Assembly: GCA_034663635.1 (NCBI GenBank)
Contig: JAXDJH010000022.1
Span: 62,001-126,000, forward strand
Reading direction: 5' to 3'
Source: JAXDJH01 sp034663635
GTDB lineage: Bacteria > Actinomycetota > CADDZG01 > WHSQ01
DNA: 64,000 bases
A model generated the notes under the pieces. It was not told the origin of the DNA. It ran no database searches and was given only the letters and a program-made list of their open reading frames with translations. Of the stretch, positions 56,595-64,000 are shown in pieces; position 1 is the stretch's first letter, and each line of letters begins with the position of its first letter. A program made the position numbers and the translations under genes.

Positions 56595-57280
56595 CGGAAC
56601 AAGTCGTCCTGGGCCGGGCGGACGATCTGGACCGCAGCTCCCGGGCCAGGGACGGCCGGAGCACCTCGCACTATCGCCGCACATATCCGCTCCGCTTTAC
56701 CCATAACCATCTCCGCCGCCCCCGCCAATTCATCCGCTATGGCGATCCTCGTGGCGACGAGTTCCTTGCCGTAGACGTCGACGCCTCCGACGTGATCGAC
56801 GAACGGCTGGATCCCTGCAACTCCGATCGCAACGTCGGTTTGGCCGAGTCTCCAGGCGCGACCGAACGTGTCGCTGATCACCACTCCCACATCGACGGCA
56901 GCTAGGTGCTTTATCCGTGCTCGGATCCGACGAGCGGAGGCATCTGGGTCGACCGGCAACAAGGCGATGTTGTCTCCCTCGATGTTCGATTCGTCGACCC
57001 CGGCATTCGCGCAGACGAAGCCATGATGCGTTTCCGAGATCGCCATTCCCGTTCGACCAACGCGCAGGATTCTCTTGGACTCTGCTTCTATGGCGGCGGA
57101 CTTGTCCTCGATCGGAAGGATCCGGCCTTCTGCTTTCGACACGACTTTCTGCGTTACGACGAGCACGTCACCATCGAGGAGCGTGCCGTCGCCGGCAGCG
57201 TCGACTATCAGCAGCGCGACGTCGTCGCCCGCCAATACGTCGGGAACACCCTCGATCGGGATGATCCGGATCTCGCTCAA
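56591..57280 (-). CDS. cofE: Coenzyme F420-0:L-glutamate ligase
   Basis: The 229-residue protein has the CofE landmarks: VLVVTQKVVSKAEGRI, THHGFVCANAGVDESNI, VGVVISDTFGRAWRLGQTDVAIGVAG and a YGKELVATRIAIADELA block. It adds glutamate(s) to F420-0 using GTP. There is no C-terminal nitroreductase domain, unlike mycobacterial FbiB. TTG 57280 overlaps the TGA of cofD (TTGA), so the two are translationally coupled. Its stop overlaps that of the nitroreductase gene. Confidence 0.92.
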   Translation of the reverse strand: MSEIRIIPIEGVPDVLAGDDVALLIVDAAGDGTLLDGDVLVVTQKVVSKAEGRILPIEDKSAAIEAESKRILRVGRTGMAISETHHGFVCANAGVDESNIEGDNIALLPVDPDASARRIRARIKHLAAVDVGVVISDTFGRAWRLGQTDVAIGVAGIQPFVDHVGGVDVYGKELVATRIAIADELAGAAEMVMGKAERICAAIVRGAPAVPGPGAAVQIVRPAQDDLFR

Positions 57281-58197
57281 GCAACTCCGATGACGGAGTG
57301 CGCCAAGCGCTCGCTCGCGGCAGGATCGGTCATGAGGGTGTCGACCACCAAGGCGCTCATCCCCATCCCTTCGACTTTTTCAGCCTCTGCGGCATCGCGT
57401 TCGTCCATGACGAAGATGTCGCAGAAGTCTGCGTAGAGCCCGGCGACCCCGCTTGCAGTGACTTCGGTGCCGGATGCGGCCAGCAGCTTGTCGGCGGGTC
57501 CTTTGACGGGCGCGCCTTGAACGATCGGGCTCACCGCAACGACCCGTGGATGCTCGCGAAGCTTCTCGCGCACTTCGGGAAGCGCCAGTATCGGACCGAT
57601 CGACACCACGGGGTTCGACGGACACAGGACCACGACGTCGGCATCCGAGATCAGGTCCAAGACGCCGGGCGCCGGCTTCGCATCGTCGAGACCCTCGAAC
57701 TCCACCGCGGTCACCCGGGGTTGCTGTCTCTCTCGGACGAACCATTCCTGGAACTCGTAAACCGTGTCTTCGCTAACTATCCTCGTGTGCACGGGCTCGT
57801 CGGACATCGGTACGACCCGCGTCCGCACTCCCAAACTCGTGCGGATCTCATCTGTGATGACGCTCAGCGAGGCCCCAGTTCGGAGTCTCTCCGTTCGGTG
57901 GAGACAAGTCGCGAGGTCGCGATCCCCGAGCCTGAACCAGGAGTCCCCGCCAAGGGCTGCGATCGATTCGACGACGTCGAAGGTGTCGCCTGCGATACCC
58001 CAACCTCTGGCTCGGTCGGCGATGCCGGCCAGCCAGTAGGTGACGATGTCGACGTCCGGCGAGACGTGGACCCCATATATGACCGAGTCATCTCCGGTGT
58101 TGACGATCGCAGTGAGATCTTCGGATGGGAGGGCGGACTGAAGTCCGATAAGTAGCTTTGCTCCGCCTACTCCACCGGCAAGCGCGGTGATCTTCAT
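57277..58197 (-). CDS. cofD: 2-phospho-L-lactate (phosphoenolpyruvate) transferase
   Basis: From ATG 58197 the 306-residue protein is a complete CofD/FbiA: ITALAGGVGGAKLLIGLQSAL, IVNTGDDSVIYGVHVSPDVDIVTYWLAG, GDSWFRLGDRDLATCLHRTERL, VLCPSNPVVSIGPILALP and VSPIVQGAPVKGPADKLL. It moves the phospholactyl or phosphoenolpyruvyl moiety from its GDP-activated form onto FO. The preceding enzyme that makes the activated donor (CofC/FbiD) is not in this window. It is head-to-head with fbiC, 29 nt apart, so both may share a promoter region. Confidence 0.93.
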   Translation of the reverse strand: MKITALAGGVGGAKLLIGLQSALPSEDLTAIVNTGDDSVIYGVHVSPDVDIVTYWLAGIADRARGWGIAGDTFDVVESIAALGGDSWFRLGDRDLATCLHRTERLRTGASLSVITDEIRTSLGVRTRVVPMSDEPVHTRIVSEDTVYEFQEWFVRERQQPRVTAVEFEGLDDAKPAPGVLDLISDADVVVLCPSNPVVSIGPILALPEVREKLREHPRVVAVSPIVQGAPVKGPADKLLAASGTEVTASGVAGLYADFCDIFVMDERDAAEAEKVEGMGMSALVVDTLMTDPAASERLAHSVIGVA

Positions 58198-58226
58198 CGC
58201 TGGTGAGGCTACTAGACTGCCTTGCC

Positions 58227-60620
58227 ATGACTCGCCTTGACGCGCTTGCCGCACGCGCTGCGCTCGGCGAGCGACTAACCGACGATGAGATCCGCGAGCT
58301 GGCGGACCTCGCTCTTGTTTCTCCGACCCCCGTGATCGAGGCCGCCCGATCATCGAGAGACGATTCGACTGGCCCGCGCATCACTTACTCGAAGAAGGTC
58401 TTTATCCCACTGACGAAACTCTGCCGCGACGCGTGTGGCTACTGCACATTCGCTCATCCACCTCGTCCGGGAGAACGCGCCTACCTCACGATGGACGAAG
58501 TGCTCGAGATCGCGCACGCAGGAGCCGAGACTGGTTGTAAGGAGGCTCTGTTCACACTCGGGGACAAGCCCGAGCGCAAGTGGGCAGTAGCGCGCGAGGA
58601 ACTCGCCGCGCTTGGCTACGAGTCGACCATCGAATACCTGGTGGCTGCTTGCGAGGCCGTCATGTCCGAGACGGGTCTGCTTCCGCACGCGAACCCAGGT
58701 GCATTGACACAGGTCGAAGCTCGCGCCCTGCGAGCGGTGACTGTTAGTCAGGGAACCATGCTGGAGACGCTCTCCGAACGACTCTTGAAGCGCGGTATGG
58801 CCCACTTCGGCGCTCCGGATAAGAAACCCGAGGTTCGCCTGGCGACATTGGAGGCGGCGGGAAAGGAAAGGGTTCCGTTCACCACCGGGATCCTGGTCGG
58901 CATCGGCGAGACATATGCCGAGCGCATCGATGCCTTGCTGGCCATCCGCGACAGCCACGAGCGACACGGACACGTTCAAGAGGTGATCGTCCAGAACTTC
59001 AGAGCGAAGGCCGACACTCTGATGGCGCAACATCCGGAACCCGGCGTCGACGAGATGAAACTTGCCATCGCGCTCGCTCGATTGATCATGGGGCCGGATG
59101 TCGGCATCCAGGCGCCGCCGAACCTCACTCCTCTCGAATACGGCGAATACCTCGATGCGGGTCTCTCGGATTGGGGGGGCGTCTCGCCGGTCACGCCCGA
59201 TCACGTGAATCCAGAGCGTCCATGGCCAAAGCTCGACGAGCTGCGCGAGGTGACCGAAGGACGGGGTTTCACTCTCCTTCAACGACTAGCGGTTTATCCG
59301 CGCTACGCGGCGGAGCCGGCGGAACTTGCCAAGTGGGTGGACGCGGGGATCCGGCCGCGAGTGCTCGACGCGATCGATGCAGAGGGGTACAGGCGCCCGG
59401 AGGACGAGGTCTGGTTCTCCGGCGTGTCCGAGTCCCCCCCGGAGCGCGCGCAGATCTCCGTGGAGGCCGGGGAAACCGGGGCGTGGAGAGTGCCCGGCCG
59501 TGTGGCCCGTCCGTCCGTCACCCGCCTTCTTGACCGGGCGTCTCGCGAGGACGAGCTTGCTGAGAACGAGATCGCGTTGCTGTTCACAGCGCGCGGAGCG
59601 GAGCAGGAGCATCTGTTCGCAGTGGCCGATGACTTGCGAAAGAAAGCCGTAGGTGACGAAGTCACCTACGTGATCAACCGCAACATCAATTACACGAATA
59701 TGTGCTACTTCCGCTGTGGGTTCTGTGCATTCTCGAAGGGACCGAAGTCCCTGAACCTCCGCGGCGAGCCTTACCTCCTTACTCCGGAGGAAGTCGCAGG
59801 GCGGGCGAGAGAGGCCTGGGAGCAGGGCGCGACCGAAGTTTGCATGCAGGGCGGCATCCACCACTCGTTCACCGGTGCCAACTACCGCGAGTACCTGGAG
59901 GCCGTGAAGGCAGAGATCCCGGAGATGCACGTGCACGCATTCACTGCGCTCGAAGTCGCTCAGGGCGCGGCGGCCTCCGGCATCTCGATCGAAGCTTTCC
60001 TGTCTGAGTTGAAGGCCGCGGGGCTCGCAACCCTCCCGGGCACCGCGGCTGAGATCCTCGACGATGAGATCAGGGCGATCATCTGCCCGGACAAGATCAA
60101 CACGAAGGACTGGTGCGATGTCCATCGCATCGCTCATCGGCTCGGTCTTCGATCTAACGCGACCATCATGTTCGGCACCGTCGAAACACCTCGTCACTGG
60201 GCTCGACACCTCGTGGTGGTTCGAGACCTGCACAAGGAACTCGCAGCGGACGGGGGACTGTTCGAATTCGTGCCTCTTCCTTTCGTGCACATGGCGGCGC
60301 CGATCTATCTGAAGGGCAAGGCGAGGCGGGGACCGACTTTCGATGAGGCCCTCAAGATGCACGCAGTAGCTCGCATCGCTCTGCACGGCCACATCCCCAA
60401 CATCCAGGTCTCGTGGGTGAAGATGGGGGTCGAAGGGGCCAAGCTCGCCCTGAGGGCCGGAGCGAACGACCTAGGTGGGACGCTGATGAACGAGAACATC
60501 TCCAGGGCGGCCGGGGCCTCGCACGGTCAGGAGCTAACGGGGACCGATATGGAGGGGTTGATACGCTCCATCGGTCGGATCCCACGACGGCGCACAACTT
60601 TGTACGGCGCGCCGGTCTGA
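58227..60620 (+). CDS. fbiC: Bifunctional FO synthase (CofG-CofH fusion)
   Basis: This 797-residue protein contains two radical-SAM halves. The CofG half has C-x3-C-x2-C at Cys66, Cys70 and Cys73 (LCRDACGYCTF), and the CofH half at Cys493, Cys497 and Cys500 (CYFRCGFCAFSKG). Both barrels also have the expected glycine-rich strands. Together they make the deazaflavin FO from a pyrimidine precursor and tyrosine. The fused form is typical of actinobacteria. ATG 58227 is used; a GTG at 58203 in frame would add eight residues. It is divergent from cofD. Confidence 0.95.
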   Translation: MTRLDALAARAALGERLTDDEIRELADLALVSPTPVIEAARSSRDDSTGPRITYSKKVFIPLTKLCRDACGYCTFAHPPRPGERAYLTMDEVLEIAHAGAETGCKEALFTLGDKPERKWAVAREELAALGYESTIEYLVAACEAVMSETGLLPHANPGALTQVEARALRAVTVSQGTMLETLSERLLKRGMAHFGAPDKKPEVRLATLEAAGKERVPFTTGILVGIGETYAERIDALLAIRDSHERHGHVQEVIVQNFRAKADTLMAQHPEPGVDEMKLAIALARLIMGPDVGIQAPPNLTPLEYGEYLDAGLSDWGGVSPVTPDHVNPERPWPKLDELREVTEGRGFTLLQRLAVYPRYAAEPAELAKWVDAGIRPRVLDAIDAEGYRRPEDEVWFSGVSESPPERAQISVEAGETGAWRVPGRVARPSVTRLLDRASREDELAENEIALLFTARGAEQEHLFAVADDLRKKAVGDEVTYVINRNINYTNMCYFRCGFCAFSKGPKSLNLRGEPYLLTPEEVAGRAREAWEQGATEVCMQGGIHHSFTGANYREYLEAVKAEIPEMHVHAFTALEVAQGAAASGISIEAFLSELKAAGLATLPGTAAEILDDEIRAIICPDKINTKDWCDVHRIAHRLGLRSNATIMFGTVETPRHWARHLVVVRDLHKELAADGGLFEFVPLPFVHMAAPIYLKGKARRGPTFDEALKMHAVARIALHGHIPNIQVSWVKMGVEGAKLALRAGANDLGGTLMNENISRAAGASHGQELTGTDMEGLIRSIGRIPRRRTTLYGAPV

Positions 60621-60648
60621 ACGTCGCCTACAACCACCTCTTTTTTCT

Positions 60649-63600
60649 ATGACCGCTAAAACCGAGCCACAACGGGCGCGCGCCGCGCGACCGAATATCG
60701 ACCCTGCGATGCCAAGCATCTTGGCGATCGTTGTGACTCACAACGGCCGACCGTGGTTGAAGGATTGCCTCGTCTCGCTCAATACGCAGACGTATCCGTT
60801 GCTCGACGTCCTCGTCATCGATGATGCCTCCGCCGATTCGCGGAAGCCCCCCCAACTGAAGCGGATAGCAAAGCGTCACTTGAGGCGTCGCCGTTGGGGG
60901 TATCTGCGAACCGCACGCCCGCTGGGATTCGGCGGAGCCATCAACTGGGCGCTATCCCGGGTCCGTACCGACGCCGACCTCCTGCTCTTCATCCACGATG
61001 ATGCGGCGCTAGAGCCGGAAGCGGTCGAGAGGATGGCGGGGCGGCTGCTTGCCGACGAGTCCACCGCGATCGTCGGCCCCAAGATCGTCGCGTGGGACGA
61101 CCCCGAGGTCCTCGAAGAAGTCGGGATGGCGGTCGACCGGTTCGGTTACCCCTACAAGGGGCTGGACGAGAACGAGATCGACCTGGGACAGCACGATGCT
61201 TCAACCGAGGTGTTCTTCGTCACGTCGACTTGCATGTTGATGCGCCATGACGTGTTCAAGGACCTCCGAGGTTGGGACGCGCGCATGCGCGCCTATGCGG
61301 AGGATCTCGATCTTTGTTGGAGAGCCCGTGTGATGGGTTACGCGATCAAGGTCGAGCCCGCTGCAAAGGCCCGCCATGCGATCGCGATGGCACGCGGCCT
61401 TCGTAGGTCGCCTTTCTCTCCTCCGCGGTACTACATCCGTAGGAACCGACTCAGGACGATCTCAAAGAACGCGTCGGGGATACGGCTCATCTATTTGATC
61501 CCGACGTTTTTCTTGTTGAGTCTCGCGGAGATGTTGGGGTTCATCATCCTCAGACAGCCGCGAGAGATCGGAAACCTCGCGCGAGGCTTGATGTGGAACC
61601 TATTGACCGCGCCCCAGACCTTCTCGGAGCGCGCCCGTGTGCAACGAAAGCGAAAAGTATCGGACCGCGTGATCGGTCGACATACGGTTCGGCAATCGAC
61701 GCGCATGCGCTCGTACGTCACGCATCAGGCCGATCGCCTCGAACACGCTTGGGGCCGTCGCTCGGATCTGATCTCACGACCCGGAGAGGTTGTGACATCC
61801 GTCGCGCGGTCATTGCGGGGATGGCCCGCCGTGCTCCTGACCGTCGCCGTGATCGCTTTCATACTCGGCTTCAGAGGGGTGCTCTTCGGCCCCCCCGTCG
61901 CCGTCGGCGAGTTACTTCCGTATCCAGAGAGGGCAACCGCGCTGTTCCGGGCATTCTTCTCTCCGTGGCGCGCCGTCGGATTGGGTCAGCCTGCGCCGAA
62001 CCCGCCTTCTCTGTTCATCCTCGGGCTCTTCCCGATCCTGTCGCTAGGAGCTACCGGCTTCGCTCAGAAGTTGTTGATCCTCGGTCTCGGAGTCATAGCG
62101 GCGATCGGTGCGTACCGGCTCGTCGCGACGGTTGTCGATCGGCCCTCGCGCATCGCTGCCGCGACTATCTACGCGCTGGGAGCGGTGGGCTACGCGGGCG
62201 TTCGCCAAGGGAGTCTCGGTTCCCTCGTCTTTGGCGCGGCGGCTCCGTTCGTCCTCTTGTCGATGATGCGATTGATCGGCTGGATGCGTCCTCCGGGTTG
62301 GAACCGAGGGCGGGCGATCGCACGCGTTGCACTTGGAAGCGCTATCTCGGCAGCTTTCGTTCCGGGGGCCCTTGTTCTCTTCGCGGTCAGTGCGATCATG
62401 CTGGCCGCCACCCGCACCTTCCTCGACGCCGGAGCCAAAACGCTGCGCGGTGTGTACTCGAGCTTGATCGGGATCGCCGCAGGGTTTGCACTGCTCATGC
62501 CGTGGAGCTTGACGTGGTTCTCCGACGGCGGCCCCTTCGATCTTCTGACCTCCGATTCAACCTGGCGCGCATACGCCACATCGTTCGCCGACCATGGAGT
62601 TGCAAGCGTCTTGTTGGGACAGACGCCCGACGCTCCGCCCCTTTTCGGTCTAGCGCTGCCGATCCTCGGAGTCATGGCCGTGGTCGTCGGCGAAGGTCAG
62701 AGGAGGCGGGTGGCTCTGGCGCTCTGGACCGTGGTGGTCGCGATCGGCTGGTTGACGGCCGCCATCTCGGGCGGGTGGTTGCGGCCGATCGTTGCATCAC
62801 CAACCGAGTTGGGAGTCCTGGCTTCAGCCGCGTACGCCGGCCTCGCAGGGCTCGCCGTAGGGGCATTCCGACTCGACCTGCCCCGACGGGGGATCGGTCT
62901 TCTTCATGCGGTCACGCTCGCAGCCCTTGGTGCCAGCGTCTTCCTCGCGGTCGCCGGGCTGGGCCAGGCGGTGTTGAAAGGGGAGTGGGATCCGGGCCTC
63001 GAGTCTCGAGTCGCGAGCTCGGATGCTGTGGTCCATGTCGCCGATGTGCTCTCTCTAGAGGCTTTAGACGAAGGTCAGTTCCGCGCCCTTTGGGTCGGAG
63101 AGGAATGGAGTTCGCCACAATCCTCAGTCGGCCGGCCTGCATCCCACTACATCTTGACGGGCCCGCGCGGCCAGATCCTTTCGGACCTGTTCGAGAAGCG
63201 CACCGGCTCGTCGTACAGCGAATTAGACCGGACGGTTGCGTCGATCGAAGAGGGAGCAACGGACCGAGGCGGCAGCCTGCTCGGGGCGTTCAACATCAAC
63301 TACGTCGTGTTGCAGAGGGGGCCGGGTGCGGCTCGCTGGCTCAGCCAACGGGATCTCGCGGTGATCAGGAGTGATCCAAGCGAGAACTATCTGTTGCTCC
63401 GGAACCAGAAGCCCCTCGCGCGCGCGGGCGTCTACGAGCAGGTGCCCTCGATAGTGAAGGCGATCGCTAAGAACGACCCGACGCTCGCGCACGATGTGCC
63501 GCGCCCGTTGTTCGAGGGCGAGCAGCTGTCCCCCTCCCGCTACGAGTTGAAAACGGTTCCTGCGTCGGGCGTCTTGTTCTTGGCCGAGAGCGGAGACGAG

Positions 63601-63828
63601 AACTGGGTCGCAGCCTCGGCATCGTTGAATGAGCGGCGAGAAGACGGCGGTTGGGGCAACGCGTTCCGACTGGACGTGTCCGCGGTCGAAGGGCGCCCAC
63701 TGGCGATCCTTTACGACCGCCCACTGTCTCAGATCGTTTGGCTGGTGATCATCGGGATCGGCTGGATAGTTGTTCTGGGCGGCGCGTTCTCGCGCAGGTC
63801 GCGCACGATCGCGAGGAGCGAGCGATGA
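60649..63828 (+). CDS. Very large family 2 glycosyltransferase with multi-span membrane domain
   Basis: The 1059-residue protein has an N-terminal GT2 domain of about 270 residues: LAIVVTHNGRPWLKDCLVSL, VLVIDDASAD, LLLFIHDDAALEPEAVERMAG with the DxD-like motif, and AEDLDLCWRARVMGY. Next come membrane helices at about 280-300 and 395-415, a further polytopic region to about 800, and a C-terminal extracytoplasmic region ending in one last helix near residue 1035. This architecture is known from actinobacterial wall-polysaccharide polymerases or arabinan/galactan-type transferases. The acceptor is not known. Its TGA overlaps the ATG of the next gene (ATGA). Confidence 0.85.
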   Translation: MTAKTEPQRARAARPNIDPAMPSILAIVVTHNGRPWLKDCLVSLNTQTYPLLDVLVIDDASADSRKPPQLKRIAKRHLRRRRWGYLRTARPLGFGGAINWALSRVRTDADLLLFIHDDAALEPEAVERMAGRLLADESTAIVGPKIVAWDDPEVLEEVGMAVDRFGYPYKGLDENEIDLGQHDASTEVFFVTSTCMLMRHDVFKDLRGWDARMRAYAEDLDLCWRARVMGYAIKVEPAAKARHAIAMARGLRRSPFSPPRYYIRRNRLRTISKNASGIRLIYLIPTFFLLSLAEMLGFIILRQPREIGNLARGLMWNLLTAPQTFSERARVQRKRKVSDRVIGRHTVRQSTRMRSYVTHQADRLEHAWGRRSDLISRPGEVVTSVARSLRGWPAVLLTVAVIAFILGFRGVLFGPPVAVGELLPYPERATALFRAFFSPWRAVGLGQPAPNPPSLFILGLFPILSLGATGFAQKLLILGLGVIAAIGAYRLVATVVDRPSRIAAATIYALGAVGYAGVRQGSLGSLVFGAAAPFVLLSMMRLIGWMRPPGWNRGRAIARVALGSAISAAFVPGALVLFAVSAIMLAATRTFLDAGAKTLRGVYSSLIGIAAGFALLMPWSLTWFSDGGPFDLLTSDSTWRAYATSFADHGVASVLLGQTPDAPPLFGLALPILGVMAVVVGEGQRRRVALALWTVVVAIGWLTAAISGGWLRPIVASPTELGVLASAAYAGLAGLAVGAFRLDLPRRGIGLLHAVTLAALGASVFLAVAGLGQAVLKGEWDPGLESRVASSDAVVHVADVLSLEALDEGQFRALWVGEEWSSPQSSVGRPASHYILTGPRGQILSDLFEKRTGSSYSELDRTVASIEEGATDRGGSLLGAFNINYVVLQRGPGAARWLSQRDLAVIRSDPSENYLLLRNQKPLARAGVYEQVPSIVKAIAKNDPTLAHDVPRPLFEGEQLSPSRYELKTVPASGVLFLAESGDENWVAASASLNERREDGGWGNAFRLDVSAVEGRPLAILYDRPLSQIVWLVIIGIGWIVVLGGAFSRRSRTIARSER

Positions 63829-64000
63829 CGGAGCGACAGCGAGAGATCGCGCTCGGGCTGGCTGTTGTGGCGTTGCTGGTGGCGGGCATCGGATTCGATG
63901 CGGCGCGCGGCCCCGTCAAGTCGACCGGAACTCCTTCTCCCGGCGAGTTGTTTGTCGAACGAGCGCGCTTCTGTCCTCCTCCTATCGGAAAAGGCGTCGA
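63825..64000 (+). CDS. N-terminal part of an exported protein coupled to the GT2 gene (3' truncated)
   Basis: ATG 63825 overlaps the TGA of the glycosyltransferase gene. The visible 58 residues have a short charged start, one signal/anchor helix (IALGLAVVALLVAGIGF) and an extracytoplasmic segment with ERARFCPPP before the window ends. In other actinobacteria the partner of this kind of glycosyltransferase is a DUF5719-type exported protein, and the visible start is compatible with that. The identification is from context only. Confidence 0.5.
   Translation, partial: MTERQREIALGLAVVALLVAGIGFDAARGPVKSTGTPSPGELFVERARFCPPPIGKGV

Overview
The window is one contiguous stretch of a high-GC, gene-dense genome and looks like an uncultured member of the Actinomycetota. 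Several independent signs point there: a mycobacterial/Gram-positive type LexA box in front of a 13E12-type DUF222-HNH gene, an acyl-CoA carboxylase beta gene overlapping a small epsilon-like gene, a fused FO synthase (FbiC) with CofD and CofE for coenzyme F420, DUF4012, DUF3105, DUF4383 and LytR-CpsA-Psr proteins, and an LPxTG-type cell-wall protein. Starts are often GTG or TTG and are translationally coupled (TTGA, GTGA, ATGA overlaps). Convergent neighbours often share a 4-nt stop overlap. No rRNA, tRNA, IS element, phage or CRISPR array was found.

Layout. (1) 0-14.6 kb is an envelope-glycan region: the tail of a probable glycosyltransferase, a CDP-alcohol phosphotransferase, two paralogous AlkP-fold phosphodiesterases, a lipoprotein phosphoesterase, an orphan hybrid histidine kinase, a WcaJ/WbaP-like initiating sugar-phosphate transferase, a glycerol-1-phosphate dehydrogenase homologue next to a LicC-like nucleotidyltransferase, a DUF4012 protein and a luciferase-like flavoprotein. 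(2) 14.7-17.3 kb holds three secreted proteins (a tandem paralogous pair plus an LVIVD beta-propeller) closed by a strong terminator. (3) 17.4-42.5 kb is dominated by acyl-CoA metabolism: ethylmalonyl-CoA mutase-like protein, duplicated 3-hydroxybutyryl-CoA dehydrogenase, propionyl-CoA carboxylase beta plus epsilon-like, methylmalonyl-CoA epimerase, enoyl-CoA hydratase, acetyl-CoA acetyltransferase, crotonyl-CoA carboxylase/reductase, acyl-CoA dehydrogenase and fumarase. Together they form most of an ethylmalonyl-CoA acetate-assimilation route. Interspersed are purM, an MFS exporter, a DsrE operon, a secreted NAGPA-type glycosidase and a GT4-methyltransferase-toroid trio. (4) 42.6-55.1 kb returns to the envelope: LCP ligase, SIMPL protein, two GT4 enzymes, GDP-fucose-synthase-like and UDP-glucose-epimerase-like enzymes, an NDP-sugar pyrophosphorylase, an EmrE/ArnE-like small transporter, a SpoIID/LytB protein with LGFP repeats, and an LPFTG-anchored protein with a cysteine heptad repeat. 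(5) 55.3-60.6 kb is DUF3105, a nitroreductase and the F420 genes cofE, cofD and fbiC. The window ends with a very large GT2 membrane glycosyltransferase and the start of its coupled partner.

How the genes work together. The carbon genes suggest growth on acetate, short fatty acids or C4 polymers through crotonyl-CoA, ethylmalonyl-CoA and propionyl-CoA to succinate, with fumarase feeding the TCA cycle. The sugar-nucleotide enzymes, polyprenyl transferase, GT4/GT2 enzymes and LCP protein fit assembly and attachment of a cell-wall polysaccharide. The G1P dehydrogenase, nucleotidyltransferase, CDP-alcohol transferase and AlkP-fold enzymes could build or remodel a phospho-alcohol decoration on it.

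Most interesting: the LPFTG protein with 11 perfect NPCTxNC heptads, preceded by a 428-nt intergenic region that looks like a structured non-coding transcript plus a promoter element also found upstream of the SpoIID gene; the G1P dehydrogenase/nucleotidyltransferase pair; the SOS-controlled, apparently leaderless 13E12 gene; and genes whose best start is CTG or ACG.
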